Assembly: GCA_027064715.1 (NCBI GenBank)
Contig: JAMOPG010000035.1
Span: 1-60,615 of the forward strand
Origin: Desulfobacterales bacterium
Lineage (GTDB): Bacteria; Desulfobacterota; Desulfovibrionia; Desulfovibrionales; Desulfothermaceae
Reading direction: 5' to 3'
DNA length: 60,615 nucleotides
Shown here: positions 60,295 through 60,615 of the stretch, one piece after another
How positions within the stretch are numbered: position 1 is the stretch's first letter
Layout of the letters: each line of letters begins with the position of its first letter
Notes under the pieces: model-generated
What the model was told of the DNA's origin: nothing
Databases searched by the model: none
Seen by the model: the letters and a program-made list of their open reading frames with translations, nothing else
Translations under genes and position numbers: made by a program

Positions 60295-60615
60295 GTGGCT
60301 CTTTGGAACTCTTCAATTATTTTGTTATAAAATCCTATTATGGTCTTTCTTCTTAAAAGGCCAATGACTTTTTTAATCTCAGGAGATTTTATCACAGGCA
60401 ACGCATCAATATTTTTTGAGGTCAATTTTTCAAGGGCTCTACTTAGTGTTTCTTCTGGATATGTAACCACTACATTAGGGATAGCTATATCCTTTATTAT
60501 AACTAGATGTTCTAGTTCAGGATTAAATAGCATATGTCTAAAGTCAGAACTCGAAAATATACCTGTTAATCTGCCATTTTTGTCAACTACCGGGAAAGAG
60601 TACTGGGTGGTATTG
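60291..60615 (-). CDS. C-terminal CBS region of a second CBS-ClC-like gene, truncated by the window edge
   Basis: Open frame to the window end: TTQYSFPVVDKNGRLTGIFSSSDFRHMLFNPELEHLVIIKDIAIPNVVVTYPEETLSRALEKLTSKNIDALPVIKSPEIKKVIGLLRRKTIIGFYNK; close parallel to the CBS tail of the downstream gene. Confidence 0.75.
   Translation of the reverse strand, partial: NTTQYSFPVVDKNGRLTGIFSSSDFRHMLFNPELEHLVIIKDIAIPNVVVTYPEETLSRALEKLTSKNIDALPVIKSPEIKKVIGLLRRKTIIGFYNKIIEEFQRAT

Overview
AT-rich, gene-dense chromosomal window. By gene content and order it looks like a Desulfovibrionales-type deltaproteobacterium; this is inferred, not searched. I support about 55 coding features plus a few terminators and promoters. 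Recognisable blocks are: a decayed IS630-type transposase at the left edge; a PilR-like sigma54 response regulator with comEC; tolQ-tolR-tolA/tonB-tolB-pal; a GldA/F/G-like ABC cluster; an Mla lipid-transport operon with a STAS-MlaE fusion; cobB-dnaA-dnaN-gyrB-gyrA-sigma54 activator-AMIN/TPR protein; hisH-hisF; gap; dnaE; an EPSP-synthase-like gene; PiT-DUF47; purB-pyrE-Csd6-like-Csd4-like; larE-DUF362; and tandem CBS-type ClC genes. I see no CRISPR array, rRNA, tRNA or prophage. The observations most worth following up are: (1) a DnaA homologue that keeps Walker A and the domain IV fold but appears to have lost the Walker B second Asp, the arginine finger and the sensor II arginine, and that overlaps a sirtuin gene by 4 nt; (2) an A10 run with an A_AAA_AAA heptamer splitting an AMIN-TPR protein into two frames; (3) an adjacent pair resembling the Helicobacter/Campylobacter cell-shape enzymes Csd6 and Csd4, including the unusual Gln zinc ligand; (4) an EPSP-synthase-fold protein lacking the usual catalytic motifs. 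All homology calls are by eye from the translations.
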